Notes: generated by a model not told the origin, from the letters alone. Shown: positions 1 to 12,067, numbered from the stretch's first letter. The stretch is 64,000 nt of DNA from Hermatobates lingyangjiaoensis (GCA_026182355.1 JAPFBL010000315.1:248001-312000), one strand, 5' to 3'. A program made the numbers and translations.

Positions 1-1154
1 AAGCAGACCCTTGTTTATGGACGTATTGTTAAATTCTATGCTTATTTTGAATCTTATACCTTTTCAACTGTCTTATACCTTTTTTGACCTATGTGATAAA
101 GAATAAGAGACTCAGTAAAAAAAGGTATAAGATTCAAAATAGGCATGGAGATATTTTAGTGACCACAAAATATGAATGAAATATGAAAAATGAATAGCTT
201 AATGTTATTATTCAGGAATAACCACCAGGGTCTGATCAACCCTAAAGAACCAGGCTTCTTGATGTTATTTCTGAATGTATATTCATAAAATCAAAAAAAT
301 TCAGCGTCATTAATTTAAAAAATATTACACTTAAACATGTTTATTAGCAAATTATGTAAATGAAAATGTACTAGTTCGTGTGTCCTCGCTATTTTAAGAA
401 CAAATAGAAAAGTTTGCAATCTAAATAATCAATAAAATCAACGTTTAACAGTTATTCTTAATAATAATTCATAACTATTAGTAATAATTCTTTTGATTGA
501 AATGTTAAAGAATGGAGAATTAACTCTTTACTTCATTATTAACATATTTAGGCTTGCAAGTGTTAACAAAATCTGTCTAATTCAAAAAATTGATTGGATA
601 ATACAATTAAACGTGATTTAATTGTGTTATTGTGATTTAGTTGTAGTTATAATATCAGAAAGTCTATATCTGATATTATAACTTACACATTTATGTAATG
701 TATTATAACTTACATAAATATCCACTACAATAAAATTACGAGTTATAAAAAATGTAAAGTTTTATTTAAAAAATTTACATTATATTAGAATATAGAATTA
801 TTGTTGGATTTATGGTAAAGAAAAGTGGTTTATATTATTTAAATGTATTTCACATTTATTCAAAATTTTATTTTTAGATACAAAAAGTGCATTTCTTCAT
901 GTGTCATTAATTAATCAGTGTTTTCAAACTACAAAAAAAAAAATTATATGATAAGAAGGCACCTTTGGTTTGAAGCTACCAATAAAAATAGGAAAGTCGT
1001 TATTTAATAAAATAATAAAGAGACCAGATTATCACACAAGAAAATTAACATATTGGTTTTGAACAGTTAAGAGGGAAGCATAAAGTAGTAGATTATTATA
1101 AAGGAACTGGAAGTGCATTTGTTATTTAAGCAGCAACTAAATATGGAAAGATGT
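1..1154. other. 3' flank of alpha-tubulin, no gene seen
   Basis: AT-rich sequence downstream of the tubulin stop codon on the minus strand; it must hold the 3' UTR but its end cannot be fixed. An AATAAA hexamer on the minus strand lies at 867-872, about 285 bases past the stop, and other copies follow further down. A short inverted repeat is seen around 650-730. No open frame, RNA gene or recognisable transposon end was found. Confidence 0.5.
867..872 (-). promoter_or_regulatory. candidate polyadenylation hexamer
   Basis: AATAAA on the minus strand about 285 bases downstream of the tubulin stop. In sequence this AT-rich the hexamer is expected often by chance, and another copy follows at 855-860, so this is only the first plausible site. 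Confidence 0.2.
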
Positions 1155-1287
1155 TCAGTATTCGTCTCCATCGTCTCCTTCTGTTTCATTAGAGTCCACA
1201 CCAACTTCTTCATAGTCTTTTTCTAAAGCTGCTAAGTCTTCTCTAGCCTCACTGAATTCTCCTTCCTCCATCCCTTCACCTACATAC
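1155..1287 (-). CDS. alpha-tubulin last coding exon (W407 to Y450, stop)
   Basis: The acceptor CAG lies at 1288-1290. The first exon base (G at 1287) completes Trp407, whose first two bases end the previous exon. The exon reads [20 protein letters not shown] and continues through the helix H12 region to an acidic tail [13 protein letters not shown], then TGA at 1155-1157. The tail is where polyglutamylation and the detyrosination cycle act in this family; the terminal Tyr is present. The tail has fewer Glu and more Asp than vertebrate TUBA1 proteins, a lineage or isotype difference. Confidence 0.96.
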
Positions 1288-1367
1288 CTGCAAAAGGTAA
1301 ACATTATTATCTATTATAACATTAATATATGTGAAGCATTGATAACATAATATAAAACACTTTGATA

Positions 1368-1712
1368 TACTCTAAATACTACTGTTGAAGATGTTTGACC
1401 AATTTCAAACAATGTCCAACTTTAAGAGAAACTAAATTATATAGTTAATGGGTTAGTTCCACTGAGGTTTGTAATATTAGAATTAGTATTAATACTGTCT
1501 GTCATACTTCGTAAAGTCTCAGAAAAGCTAGACCGGTTTCGGATCCGTCTGGATCCTATCTTCAAGAGCATAGTCAGTTAGTTGCTCTTGAAGATGGGAT
1601 CCAGAACATAAAACAGTTTGCTCAGAAATGAATAAACTGTCTTACTCTAAAATCTACTGTTGAAGATGTTTCGCCAATTTCAAACAAAGTCGAACTTTAA
1701 GAGAAACTAAAT
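1368..1712. repeat. 69-bp direct repeats flanking a small fold-back insert
   Basis: Near-identical stretches at 1368-1436 and 1643-1712 (both contain ACTGTTGAAGATGTTT and end AGAGAAACTAAATTAT) bracket a 206-bp segment whose centre is an inverted repeat around 1550-1610. The arrangement resembles a long target-site duplication around a PLE end, though a simple tandem duplication is possible. Confidence 0.55.
1526..1570 (-). ncRNA. hammerhead-like motif, ACCGGU type
   Basis: Read on the minus strand: UUGAAGA (one base from the CUGANGA core), a strong stem II with GGAUCC on both sides of an AGAC loop, then GAA, the palindrome ACCGGU and a C, which gives a GUC cleavage triplet. Flanking GCU and AGC could form stem I. 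A partner arm at 1593-1614 repeats the first half. A related motif with the same GAAACCGGUC string lies near 63095-63120. Confidence 0.5.
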
Positions 1713-1753
1713 TATCCTTCATCCGAAATGGACATAATTACATAATGTAATAT

Positions 1754-1915
1754 GGGTTATTCATTTCTTAATATAAATTATACTAACCTCTGTTCTACCA
1801 ATAATCTGTATATGGTAAATAACCACAAAAGTAATTGGGTTATTCATTTCTTAATATAAATTATACTAACTGTGATAACAACAATCTGTATTCAGTGAAA
1901 TAACACAAAAGTAAT
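1754..1915. repeat. tandem duplication, about 85-bp unit
   Basis: Two adjacent copies share TGGGTTATTCATTTCTTAAT, a run leading to ATACTAAC, then AATCTGTAT and CACAAAAGTAAT. No known element recognised. Confidence 0.7.
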
Positions 1916-2885
1916 ATTTCAGTCATCATTTTAATAAGTGATAAGTGAACTTTTTAGTAAGATAATACCAATTGGTAGTCAGAAACATTAGTATAACCTT
2001 GCGTAATTAGCATTTAAAACAAATGTTTGGTTATGGTTAATAGATTAACTTACACTATAATCGAGGTAATAGTTAATTAATAGAGTGTATGTTCAATTTA
2101 GTTTTATAGTAATTATAAAGAATACGAGAATGAAGTTTAGATGTAAAATAGGCTTAATTTATACGTCTATTATTATTTTGTATAAAATAACTTTAATTAC
2201 TTACATTATATTTACTTCTTTCTAAACAACAAATATTTCTTCTTAAAATAAAATAATTCATAAATAAAGTCTATTATTTACAACATAACTACTTTTGAAT
2301 CAAACTATATTATTAAGTAATAACTGTTGAACAAATTAGTTGATTAGTTTAATATAATGAGTAGAAACTAAACTATGTAAATTTCATTATAACAAATCAT
2401 TAGTTATTGAATGAGTAAAGAAGAGGAAATAGTCATTACAATTTCGACAAACAATCTCTGAATGAATTAATTACAATAAAATATGGCAAGATAAGTTAGA
2501 AGTTAAAACATCAAATTTTTCACAAATAAAAGTTATGAAAAGGTAATGTAACACTAAAAAAAGACAAATTACTTTTCCCAATCGAATTGATACCTATATT
2601 GTAACAATAAACGCTTACTAAATTCAGAAACAACATTTTAATTACATAACCTAATAGTGAGACTGTTTATGTGACGAATATTTTTAAAAGATTTGATTCA
2701 TTGTTTTAAACACGGTCATAAGTAATTATTCTTCCATGTCATAGTATTTGTTTAAGTTAAAATAAATCTGTTCATTTGTAATACCTTTTAATTCTGATTC
2801 AGTAGGAAATATTTCTTAAAGTTATTAAGTTATAGAAGATTGTATTATTATGATTTTTACATCTATATTATAGCAATTTTCTTCA

Positions 2886-3078
2886 CACAAATATAGTAAT
2901 GAATTCATTTTGTTTTTGAAAGCTGTAAATAAATGAAAACTGGAGTTTATTCCATTTTTCATTAGTTATGAAAAATGGAATAATTGCTATATTCACCCAA
3001 TATAGCAATAAATTCATTTTGTTTTTGAAAGCTATAAATAAATGAAAATTAGAGTTTATTCCATTTGTCATTAGTTAT
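2886..3078. repeat. tandem duplication, about 109-bp unit
   Basis: Two copies of a unit containing AATTCATTTTGTTTTTGAAA and TTATTCCATTT, starting near 2889 and 2998. A short inverted stretch, CCATTTTTCATTAGTTATGA against AAAAATGGAATAATTG, joins them. Minus-strand openness here is a by-product of the duplication. Confidence 0.7.
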
Positions 3079-3479
3079 GAAACTTTTCATACTTATAGCT
3101 CTGTTTTGAAATTGACTTATACATTGAGCTAATTACTTTTAGTAATAATAAAACTATAAGTTTCAACATTTTGATGAATTTCCAAGCTTTGAAGTGTCTA
3201 GAAGAGATTGTTGATATTTTTACAACGATAATATATATACATCTTTCATTTCAAATCCCAGCAGCTTCTGCATTGATTATTTTCTTGATGTATGCTTTGT
3301 TGTAAGTAAATAAGATTAAATAGTTTATTATAATTTATCAAACAATGTTTGAATGAATAATTCCAATTAATTATGTGCTTATTACTTTTGTTGTTGTGTT
3401 TGCGATAATTTCCATATTGAACTGATATCTAGAGATAATCATTATCACTATTCACTTTCTATACAATGGTGTAGGGGTA

Positions 3480-3690
3480 GTGGAAAATACTACTACTCTT
3501 TCATCTGTCTTATAGTTTTCGAAAACTGGTTTTCATAAAATATCTGTAAGTTTTTCCATTCATTCCTTCCACTTTCCCATCAATCGTGTTCTATTGGTTA
3601 TTGCAGTTTTCTATAATCTTGTCAAACTCACTATCACTATAGCCATTATTTATAAAAACCTGTTTTAGACTGTCTACTTTTAATACATAG
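3480..3690 (-). pseudogene. decayed Penelope-like element fragment (RT-endonuclease linker)
   Basis: Minus-strand translation gives FINNGYSDSEFDKII, closely matching LINNGYSNRQFDSIL of the better preserved element at 43051-44319, followed by an in-frame stop and a KTSFRKL-like stretch matching KNQFSEAYK. This is the linker between reverse transcriptase and GIY-YIG endonuclease. Stops and frame changes show it is long dead. No termini were identified around it. Confidence 0.65.
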
Positions 3691-4901
3691 CAATTTTTTA
3701 CGAAATTGTGTGAATGTTGATTAAAAGAGTAATAAAAACTGGAAATTCATCTACTAACTAGATCACCTACAATAGAATTTGTTTACATTGACTGATAATA
3801 TTTTTAACTTGTTCAATGGATCGTTTAAAGGTTTAATAAAATGAAGGTTGAAATGTTTTAGTGGGTTAAGTTATTATATCTAATAATTATATCCTAATAT
3901 TATATGTAGGAGGAATGAAATTCTTAAATGTGAAAAATCAAAGCCAATCATACATCTATATGTACCATGATTCTTTCTAAGGTATGATAGCTGTTGACTA
4001 ACAAAATGTTGTAATCAAACTACCTGTTGCACCCTTAAGCCAAAATTAATTGGTCGATGTAGTCTTTGGAGTGTTTAAGAACTCAATTATCATTAGGTCA
4101 TAGTTGGGAAAGGTACTTCTTTCTTACAAAAGGGATTCTAATTTTAAGCCACTTTTTCGTTGATTTGATGAACTAGAATTTTGATAGTATGCTCTTGAAT
4201 TCATTAAATTAGCACTAATACATAGGTAATATTATCCAGGAACTGTATAATGGATTGCAACAATCGAATACAGGAATAATTAATGTAATTGTCGGATCTC
4301 TAAAAGGATTGACATATGACATTCTTATTATAAGTACTAGGTGACACTATTAGTTTAAGGAACAATAAACTATAAATTATGTTTACTTAAAGTAAAGTTG
4401 AGTGTAGGCCACTCCAGATTTTTATAATTGTTAGAAGAGCGGAAGAAACAGAAATAGTTTTGGTTTGGTAATAGAGTAATTTTACCATTATTTCCTTTTA
4501 CCCAAAAGCTACACAGTTTTTATCATAAGCATAACTATTTATGAGTTTAATTTTACAATTTACTATCTAATACTGTGACCTGCAGCATGTGTCACAAACT
4601 TATTGAATACATTTCCCCTCACATATACTCAAACATTAAAAAAAAAACGTCAAAAATGATTTAAGGAGACTACACAACGTGCAAATACGTAATAAATCTT
4701 CAAATCAAACTTACACTGACAGCTATATTTTAGATGTAATAAAGTTAATATATTGCATTCTAAACCGGTTATCAGTTGATGAAATAAATCATTTCTGGAA
4801 GTAATATAAACGTTTTTGTATTTTAAAAATACATTGTAACTAATATTTATGATCTTCATTAATCGTGCAATCTGTTATAGTGTACTATTTACTTATATTA
4901 A

Positions 4902-5170
4902 GGAGAGTATTATGTCTTCAGACAAAAAAGTTTATTATAAAAAACTTACAACGCGATTCGAACACTTGATGTTCTCCTTCAGGTTACATCTAAAAAATAT
5001 ATGCATATATGAGATTTAGGTCAATTTTAATTAATTCACCCCTATGTTCCTAAAGCTCATATATGTATATATTTTTTAGATGTAACCTGAAGAAGAACAT
5101 CAGGTGTACGAAATGCGTTGCTAGTTTTTTATAATAAACTTTTTTGTCTGGAGACATAATACTCTCCCCA
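4902..5170. mobile_element. PLE-end fold-back (inverted pair)
   Basis: Left arm 4902-5015 and right arm 5045-5168 are imperfect reverse complements, from GAGAGTATTATGTCT to AGACATAATACTCTC, around a short AT-rich centre. Each arm carries a hammerhead-like core (4948-4987 minus, 5083-5124 plus). Part of the same end, AATAAACTTTTTTGTGTGG, recurs at 14858-14880, so the unit is dispersed. Confidence 0.65.
5083..5124 (+). ncRNA. hammerhead-like core, ACGCGU family
   Basis: CUGAAGA, a loose stem II around AGAACAUCAGGUGUAC, then GAA, AUGCGU and U. The facing arm (4948-4987, minus) reads CUGAAGG and GAAUCGCGUU, so both copies are slightly degraded from a presumed ACGCGU palindrome. Activity is doubtful. 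Confidence 0.4.
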
Positions 5171-6209
5171 GTATTTATAATCTCTTATAAAACTAGTATT
5201 TATTCATTAAAAATAAAGGTTCAATGTTTGTTCAATGATATCATTTGAATATGTATTATTTTATAATATAATGAGTGAGTTCAAAATGTAAGTCATTCAA
5301 ATGTAATCTCTTTGAATACAGCAGAAGATATTTTTATAGAATTTGTTTCTGAAAATACTTTGAGAGATTTGTTTAATCTCAAATTAAGCAAGACGTCATT
5401 GTTAAGTTAGAGAGGGGATAGCTTTCCCAGTAGAGGGTAAGAAAACTTTTGGACTTTGGACCTTCTAGTAATAGTTTGATTCAAGTCTGAACGTGTCAGT
5501 CGCCATCTTACTTCCCCAGAACGAACAGCACCAAATTACGTCTTATCATGCTATGAACAAGGTATATCTATTTGTTTTTAGATAATGTCATTTGGTATTA
5601 TTTTTCATTACTGCTCTTTATAAATGCTTTAAGATGCATTGTGTATAATATTTTGTACATAATACCTGTATTAAAGTTAAATGAAAGTAATATTATTTCT
5701 TTTTGATCCACTAATATCAAAGTAACACAGTTTTCATATAGATTTTTAGTTTCAAAGTTAAAACTTATGATGCCACTATAAATTATCATTTCTTCATAAT
5801 GTTAAATAAAATTAACTACATTATAAAATTAACAATGCGTAATTACAATTATTAATACAATTGTTTTGTATAATTTTACTAGCAATTGCATTGAATTAAT
5901 GCTGATTTTCAACAACTCACTAATTAGAAATTCACTTTCAACAATTATAATTTGTCACATTCTACAATAGGTGCCTACAATTTTATATCAGGAGTGCTAC
6001 AGTTTATTTTATTTAACATTATTTAATATAGTTCTTTAAATTAAGAGGTCTTCAATTCTTTGATGAACAACGAATTCTTGAAATGGATAATTATGTAAAA
6101 AAAAATGTGACATAATTATATAGTTAACAAAATGATCACTAAATAATTTTAATAGTAATATTTTCTTTTAAGAATGATGGTTTTAATTTTCTGTTTCAAT
6201 GTTTGTTAT

Positions 6210-6400
6210 GAAACCTTTGACCTTTCACACTGTCTCATTCCCATTTCCTATCTCGCTCCCACTCACTGTTTCTTTCTGTTAAATACTTCTCCCTTTCTCA
6301 TGTCACTGTCTCTCTTTCTCCTCCATCTCACTCGCACACTCCACATCTCACTGCCATCTCAAGTTTCACCTTTGACCTATATAAACATAATAATCGTTTT
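6210..6400. repeat. pyrimidine-rich low-complexity tract
   Basis: The plus strand is almost purely C and T with scattered CACT and CTCC motifs for about 190 bases. An 85-codon frame through it is low-complexity and has no protein features. Confidence 0.6.
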
Positions 6401-6817
6401 GTTTTGTTTTCCTAATTTGAGTGACTTGTAAATTAGGAAGTTTCTTATTCATCTGTTTCCCTTTAACAAATAGAATACATGGATTTTCGGTTTATACAAT
6501 TAAAAGTATTTTAAAATAAACAACATATTTTTACATGTACCAAAATATATATATACGTTCTCACTCAATATAAATTAGTATTGTGAGTATAAAAAGAAAC
6601 TCTCATAATTATTGAATTTGTTACAAACGTACTAAAAATTAAGCTCCAATGTTTATACAATGATATTTTTTGAATATATAACATTAAAAATGAACTCGAT
6701 TGTTAAGTATGAGTTTTGAACTCAGTCATTCAATTTTAATAATTGTTAAAATATAAAACTTTCAATTCCTACGATTATTATGTAGTCTTTCAGCTTTTGT
6801 GTACGTAATTTATATTT

Positions 6818-7278
6818 ATTTACGTACCATTAATCTATTTATACTATTAACCTTTCAACTCTTTTATTCTTATCTTTATTGTACTTTTCTTTATTTCTAA
6901 CTATACTTTCCCTATTAATTCTTACTTTCATTCAACTCTCTTATTTTAATACCGTTTCTTGTCCTTTATTAATCATTTATCCTTCATTTATTTTAATCAT
7001 TTTTAATCTATTTATTACCTATTAATCTATTTATCATGTTGACCTTTCAACTCTTTTATTCTAACCGCTTTGTTTCTTGTTCTTTATTAACCTTTTATCT
7101 TGTATTTATATTAATCTTTACAAATCCATTTAATCTATTAATACTATTGACTACCTCATTGATTTTGTGTAACATGTCAGTTGGCCAGCTCCTTTTCCAC
7201 CTGAATCCTGTTAGCAGGAGGTTAGTTCCTAGGATCGAATTTCTGTCTAACGTGAATGCCGAGACTGCGGTTAATTTT
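6818..7278 (-). repeat. SINE-like dispersed repeat, copy 1
   Basis: About 460 bp nearly repeated at 12407-12866. On the minus strand the higher-coordinate end has a Pol III box-B-like string (AATTCGATCCTAG here, GAGTTCGATCCTA in copy 2), followed by a conserved stretch (GGCCAACTG in copy 2) and a long tail complementary to TATTAAT/CTTTATT runs. A tRNA-derived SINE is the simplest reading; box A is not convincing. Confidence 0.55.
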
Positions 7279-8399
7279 AATAATACCAATTTATATTTAC
7301 AAGATATATCATTTCTTTATCGAAAAAAAATATGTTCATTTAAACGAGTTCACTTTAAAAAGAAATTATAATCACTGAAATATACTTTTACAGCAGAAGG
7401 AAGTACTAAAAAGGTTTAATATGCAACTTGTACTGGTGTAGACTGGTATAGTTTATTTACCTGTAGAATATTAAAAAAAAATATTTTTCGCTGACGATGA
7501 TGATAATAAGAATAATTAATTTGACAGGCCCTTTATTTAAGACTAGCCTACCCGTGACCCTTTGTGTTACACAGAAATTATAGCAATAGTTACTGAAATA
7601 AATTCACTGAACATGATTGACAGGGATAATTTTAATTGTTGTTTCTTGTTATTAAAGCACGGAAACAGATTCGTATATAGCCCAAGCTTTTGGTATAGTA
7701 TTCTTAACATAATTCAAGATATATACATAGTAAAGTATATTTAACAAAATCTCAACGGAAAATGGTAAAGAAACATACAAACTAACTAACTAACTAATTC
7801 ACGAACTTTATATATATAGATACTATTATATCTGTTATGATTTCTGTACTGTATAATATCTGTATTAAATTTCAAGAAAAATCGGAATATGTTAGTATTA
7901 ACGAAACAAATAAAATAAATATAATTCATAATAATAGATAAAAGTTATCTACGAATTTGTTATTATTCGCATGAATTTAGAAAACAATAATTTTTAATAA
8001 TTCTAAGAATTAATTTTAGTTTTTAATTTTGTTAATGGAAAGAAGTTTAAAGAAATGATACATCATCAAATAATCAGACCTATATGTGATTGTCGATACG
8101 TAAACAAATTGCAATGCCCATTTTTATACTTATACGTTCTTTTAAATCTTCGTTGCCTCAAATGAAGTCACAAAAAAATGTTACGCATTAAAGTTGTAAA
8201 AAATAAAGTTATAATCAAATCATTTTATTCCAGTTTTCTTTAATGTCAATCGTTTTTAAAATATAATAATATTAATAGTTTAAGTACTTTATATATTTTA
8301 ACACATAACTTAACAGATTTAGAAGTAGATACGATGTAAGTGTCATTCACTTAGATCCTAGTCAGTACAAAATTAACGATACCTATTTTGTTGATTAGT

Positions 8400-8595
8400 G
8401 CTCAAACACAGATAGTGCCCACTAAAACTTTCAAAATTTCTTGATTTCTCGTCCTAAAGCTTGGAGTACTATGATGCTTTTGTGAACTTTTATACTTCTG
8501 CCTATGAAAAAGGTTTTAAATAAAAACCGAAACGTTAGTAATTAGAGTTTATTTTGAACCTGAAGGACTGACCGATTACTGATAAACTTTTATTT
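8400..8595 (+). repeat. PLE end, ACGUUAG relic (single copy)
   Basis: Contains CCTATGAAAAAGG, AAAAACCGAAACGTTAG and a downstream ATTAGAGTTT, matching the better kept ends at 31477-31765 and 49620-49700. The hammerhead first strand has decayed to CUAUGAAAA while stem II and GAAACGUU remain. Confidence 0.45.
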
Positions 8596-8614
8596 TGTTA
8601 TATATATATATATA

Positions 8615-8765
8615 ATCAAACCACAATAAGAAATGGGAAAACAAGACTAAGATCTTTCAACCGTAACCGTAAACTTGAGTTGGGTTTTTGACTCTGACGA
8701 AGACCGCTTGTTACGGTAGAAAGATTTTAGTCTTGTTTTCCCATTTCTTATTGTGGTTTGATCAT
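8615..8765. mobile_element. PLE-end fold-back, AGAUCU family
   Basis: Left arm from 8615 (AATCAAACCACAATAAG) and right arm to 8765 (TTATTGTGGTTTGATCATT) are inverted copies of the commonest terminus in this window, joined near the hammerhead. The full-length version beyond the arm ends in a small hairpin, TTTCAC GTGTTTAT GTGAAA (8775-8797), and then a (TA)n tract. Confidence 0.75.
8690..8735 (+). ncRNA. hammerhead ribozyme core, AGAUCU family (slightly mutated)
   Basis: GACU, then CUGACGA (8694-8700), stem II AGACCG against CGGUA, GAA, AGAUUU in place of AGAUCU, U, and AGUC that can pair with the first GACU as stem I. All core positions are present; only the stem III palindrome is broken by one base. 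Confidence 0.55.
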
Positions 8766-8810
8766 TGATTGTTATTTCACGTGTTTATGTGAAATCTTTA
8801 TATATATATA

Positions 8811-8940
8811 TATATGATGTAATTTTTTGAGGGTTGAGGTCTAATGATTTTAAACTAGTCCTTTTGTCCAAGGCCTTTTTAGGCAAAAGGACTACTTTAA
8901 AATCATTAGACCTCAACTCTTAAAAAATTACATCATATAA
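8811..8940. mobile_element. short foldback element, about 55-bp arms, no hammerhead
   Basis: Arms start ATATGATGTAATTTTTTGAG and end TTAAAAAATTACATCATATA, meeting near 8870-8885 with a few mismatches. It sits between (TA)n tracts. No ribozyme core or coding sequence; may be a MITE or the extreme end of another PLE family. Confidence 0.6.
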
Positions 8941-9125
8941 ATATTGGGTCAAAAAAACAAATCATGATATATATATATATTTATGTATTGAAATAAGTAG
9001 TCTGGATTTTATATCTGATTTTCTGAGGTAGTGTGTGCCCTTATAATATTCGTCATGCTGATAGAGGTGACTTTATAGAAGAGATGCTCTAAGTACGTGA
9101 CTTTCATTAGAGCCAGAAACAAGGC

Positions 9126-9137
9126 CCCCCCCCCCCT
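9126..9137. repeat. poly-C tract
   Basis: Uninterrupted C run inside an otherwise unremarkable stretch; similar tracts occur at 29271-29284 (C), 52287-52298 (G) and 53025-53035 (G). Confidence 0.8.
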
Positions 9138-9525
9138 CCCACCACTCCATACAATAAAAACAGTCAAGTCATTTTGTCAACAAACAGCCAATCACATACA
9201 TATAGTACCTTTTGGAAAATTGGATAGTATATATTATTTTTCATTTCATTTGTTTACCGTGAAAGGTGACGTTACTCAAAACAATTATTTTATTTATATT
9301 TTTTATAATTTTAAACAAATAGATGTAATGAAACATACTTTGTTTACCCATGAGTTTGTTAATCAGCTTAGTTAGTTTCCTTACTTTAAACATTATAGGT
9401 TTTCCTGTAAATTGTTTATCCAATATAATGGAAGTTGAACAAGCCAGTGTACGAATTTTAAGTTTCACGGGTCACTTGCCGTGAACTTAAATTTAGTAGT
9501 CAGGAGTAGAAGAGATTTTATAATA

Positions 9526-9548
9526 CTGAGAGAGAGAGAGAGAGAGAG
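9526..9548. repeat. (GA)n microsatellite
   Basis: Eleven GA dinucleotide units in a row. Confidence 0.9.
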
Positions 9549-10289
9549 GTGCTTTTTGCTTAGTGTCTAAAGTATTTCCTTGGCAACATGGTTATGTATG
9601 TTTGTTTTGCGGTAGTAGTCATTCCATTGTACCTTAGATTATTCGTTTGACATAACTAACGTGATTTAGAACTTCAGTTCGTCATTAGTTTGTATTGTGA
9701 TAAAGCAGTTGTTAGAATTATTTACTGATAGCTAGTCACAAGAATTACTGTCAACGAGTGCTATTTACATTTTAAATTATAATTATGTTATTATTAGTAT
9801 GTGTGTATTGTTGCAGGTACAGACGAAAGGAACTTACACAGGTTAGTGAGTTCACATTATACTTATAATAATATAATTGGTCTATAATACCAAAAAGCTG
9901 TATTTGTATAAATGTTCTTTAATTTTTTTTTAAAATTTTATCTAAGCTCCATTTGGTTTAAGTTGAAATTACCATGAACGATTGATTACACCACGCTTGT
10001 AGACATATAACATAAGCTTTTGTCTCTTGATTTCTACACAGAATTTATATACATCTATAAAATACTCTTTTATTGAGGACTACAGCTCATGTTTTACATT
10101 ATGGCCGTAGCCGTACATTAGAGACTAAATTCCTTCTAGCAGGCATATAAGTCTATCTGTTCAGCGGACTATCTTAACTGTCACATATGGTGGAGGTATA
10201 AAACGTGCGTAAAAGATGTTTTGTGAAGAAATATGTATGATAGTTTGAAACGTACTGTTTCAAATATGAAATAAAGTCGTGGTATAAAA

Positions 10290-10632
10290 CGGTCATTGTG
10301 CTACCCTTGCCCACCTCCATATGAATAAAACTTCTGTTGATTCATGGAGACATGGTCCAGAGGGAAACAATTCTCGAAAAACACCGTGTATCAACCTACT
10401 ATTAATATTTCTAGCCATCTTCAGGGCTACATGAACGGCCTTCAAGGCCCGTCCCTTAGCTAGACCGAGCCGGGACAACCACCCTGTGCTCCGCGCTTGT
10501 GGGAGCCCCACGGGATTATGGTAGTAACCTCGGACAAATGACCTGTTCACTGGCTGCAGGTCAGACTAACAACTGCTGCAAATCGACAGACCAGATCTTT
10601 CAAACGTAACAAGCGGTCTTCGTCAGAGTCAA
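10290..10632 (-). mobile_element. GC-richer repeat remnant joined to an AGAUCU-type PLE end
   Basis: 10290-10560 is markedly GC-richer than its surroundings and is open on the minus strand for 85 codons; the peptide (SFVRGYYHNPVGLPQARS and onward) is not one I recognise. On the minus strand, CCCTGAAGATGGCTAGAAAT at 10402-10425 resembles a hammerhead core with a very short stem II. Immediately above, 10590-10632 is a minus-strand AGAUCU-family hammerhead with an inverted half copy beside it. The block is probably PLE-derived 3' sequence. Confidence 0.4.
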
Positions 10633-10722
10633 AAACTCAACTGTTGAAAGATCATAGTCTTTTTTTCCCCTATTTATATTGTGGTTTAATCATTGATTGT
10701 TATTTCACGTGTTTATGTGAAA

Positions 10723-10723
10723 T

Positions 10724-10761
<38 letters not shown>
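10723..10761. repeat. (TA)n microsatellite
   Basis: Pure TA run directly beyond the TTTATGTGAAATC terminal hairpin of an AGAUCU-type PLE end. Other long TA tracts: 12004-12064, 14895-14926, 17928-17962, 31764-31819, 40257-40303, 42643-42735. Confidence 0.9.
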
Positions 10762-10765
<4 letters not shown>

Positions 10766-11364
10766 TTTCACATAACTATATATTATGACAATTAATTAAC
10801 GACAAGTAAAGCAAGACAAATACATCCCCGGAATACCAACCAACAGAAAACAAACCCAACAAACAAAAAATTCAGTAACAAGAGAACCACAAAAGGATCA
10901 TAAAATACCCAGTGTTCTTATTCATTATTTAAAAACAAACATTTGTTGTTTAAACCTAATTACTTATTATTAAATGTTCAGACAACAAAACCTAATTTTC
11001 AAACAGATAAGCACACTATTACAAAACTAATTCTGGGAGGATACCTCTATACAGAGCATTCAAGCAAAACAAACAGAAAACAAACACAGTATCCATAAAA
11101 TTACAAAACTATAAAAACAAAGAGTCAAAAAAGAAAAAAAATTAAGGGAAAACAAAAACCTACAAAAATTATTACTTTGTTTTAGAAGAAATACTATTTT
11201 ACCGTCTATGCTTTTATCTAAGAGCATCAAACAGGTACGAGATGGTAAGTTATATATATATATAACTTACTAATGATTGTATGTATATGATTAAAACATA
11301 CTACTCTAGGTAACATTAGTCTGTTAAGTACGTATATACAATAGCTTTTAAGTACAATAGCTTA

Positions 11365-11538
<174 letters not shown>

Positions 11539-11646
11539 TCACACGCCTCCTCTCAACACTTAATCATTATCATTTCATACTATTCATAGCATCAATTGAT
11601 TAGTGATTAGTTTATACTATCAATATTATATATATATATATATATA

Positions 11647-11783
11647 TCAATGATCAAACCACAATAAGAAAATGGGAAAACAAAACTAAGATCTTTCAAT
11701 CGTAACAAGTTGTTATACTTGTTACGGTTGAAAGACCTTAGTCTTATTTTCCCATTTTCTTATTGTGGTTTGATCATTGATTG
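11647..11783. mobile_element. PLE-end fold-back, AGAUCU family (truncated inside the ribozyme)
   Basis: Arms beginning ATCAATGATCAAACCACAAT and ending TATTGTGGTTTGATCATTGA join at the CGTAACAAG/CTTGTTACG stem II strand, so both copies keep only GAAA and the 3' half. The terminal hairpin (11791-11810) and TA-rich DNA follow. Confidence 0.75.
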
Positions 11784-11871
11784 TTATTTCACGTGTTTAT
11801 GTGAAATCTTTATATACGAGTATATATATATATATAACAGATTCAATAATATATCGACCGTTTGATAGAAT

Positions 11872-12004
11872 AGGTGTGTTCTCTAATCGGGGTTCGGTCA
11901 ATTTTCCAGGATAAAAAATCAAACTCTCGTTGCCTTATTGAGGCAACGAGAGTTTGATTTTTTATCCTGGAAAATTGACCGAACCCCGATTAGAGAACAC
12001 ACCT
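11872..12004. mobile_element. perfect palindrome, 64-bp arms with 5-base loop
   Basis: The left arm 11872-11935 is the exact reverse complement of 11941-12004 with only TATTG between. The arm content (GGTTCGGTCAATTTTCCAGG, CAAACTCTCGTTGCC) is the outer part of the PLE terminus that also carries GAAACGUCGGC at 31477-31765, here cut off just before the ribozyme. No mismatch in 64 pairs implies recent formation or conversion. A (TA)n tract of about 60 bases follows. Confidence 0.85.
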
Positions 12005-12012
12005 ACTATATA

Positions 12013-12067
<55 letters not shown>

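Noticed and set aside
6174..6431. 85-codon hydrophobic-looking frame
   Set aside because: Lies in a pyrimidine-rich low-complexity tract and has no splice or protein evidence.
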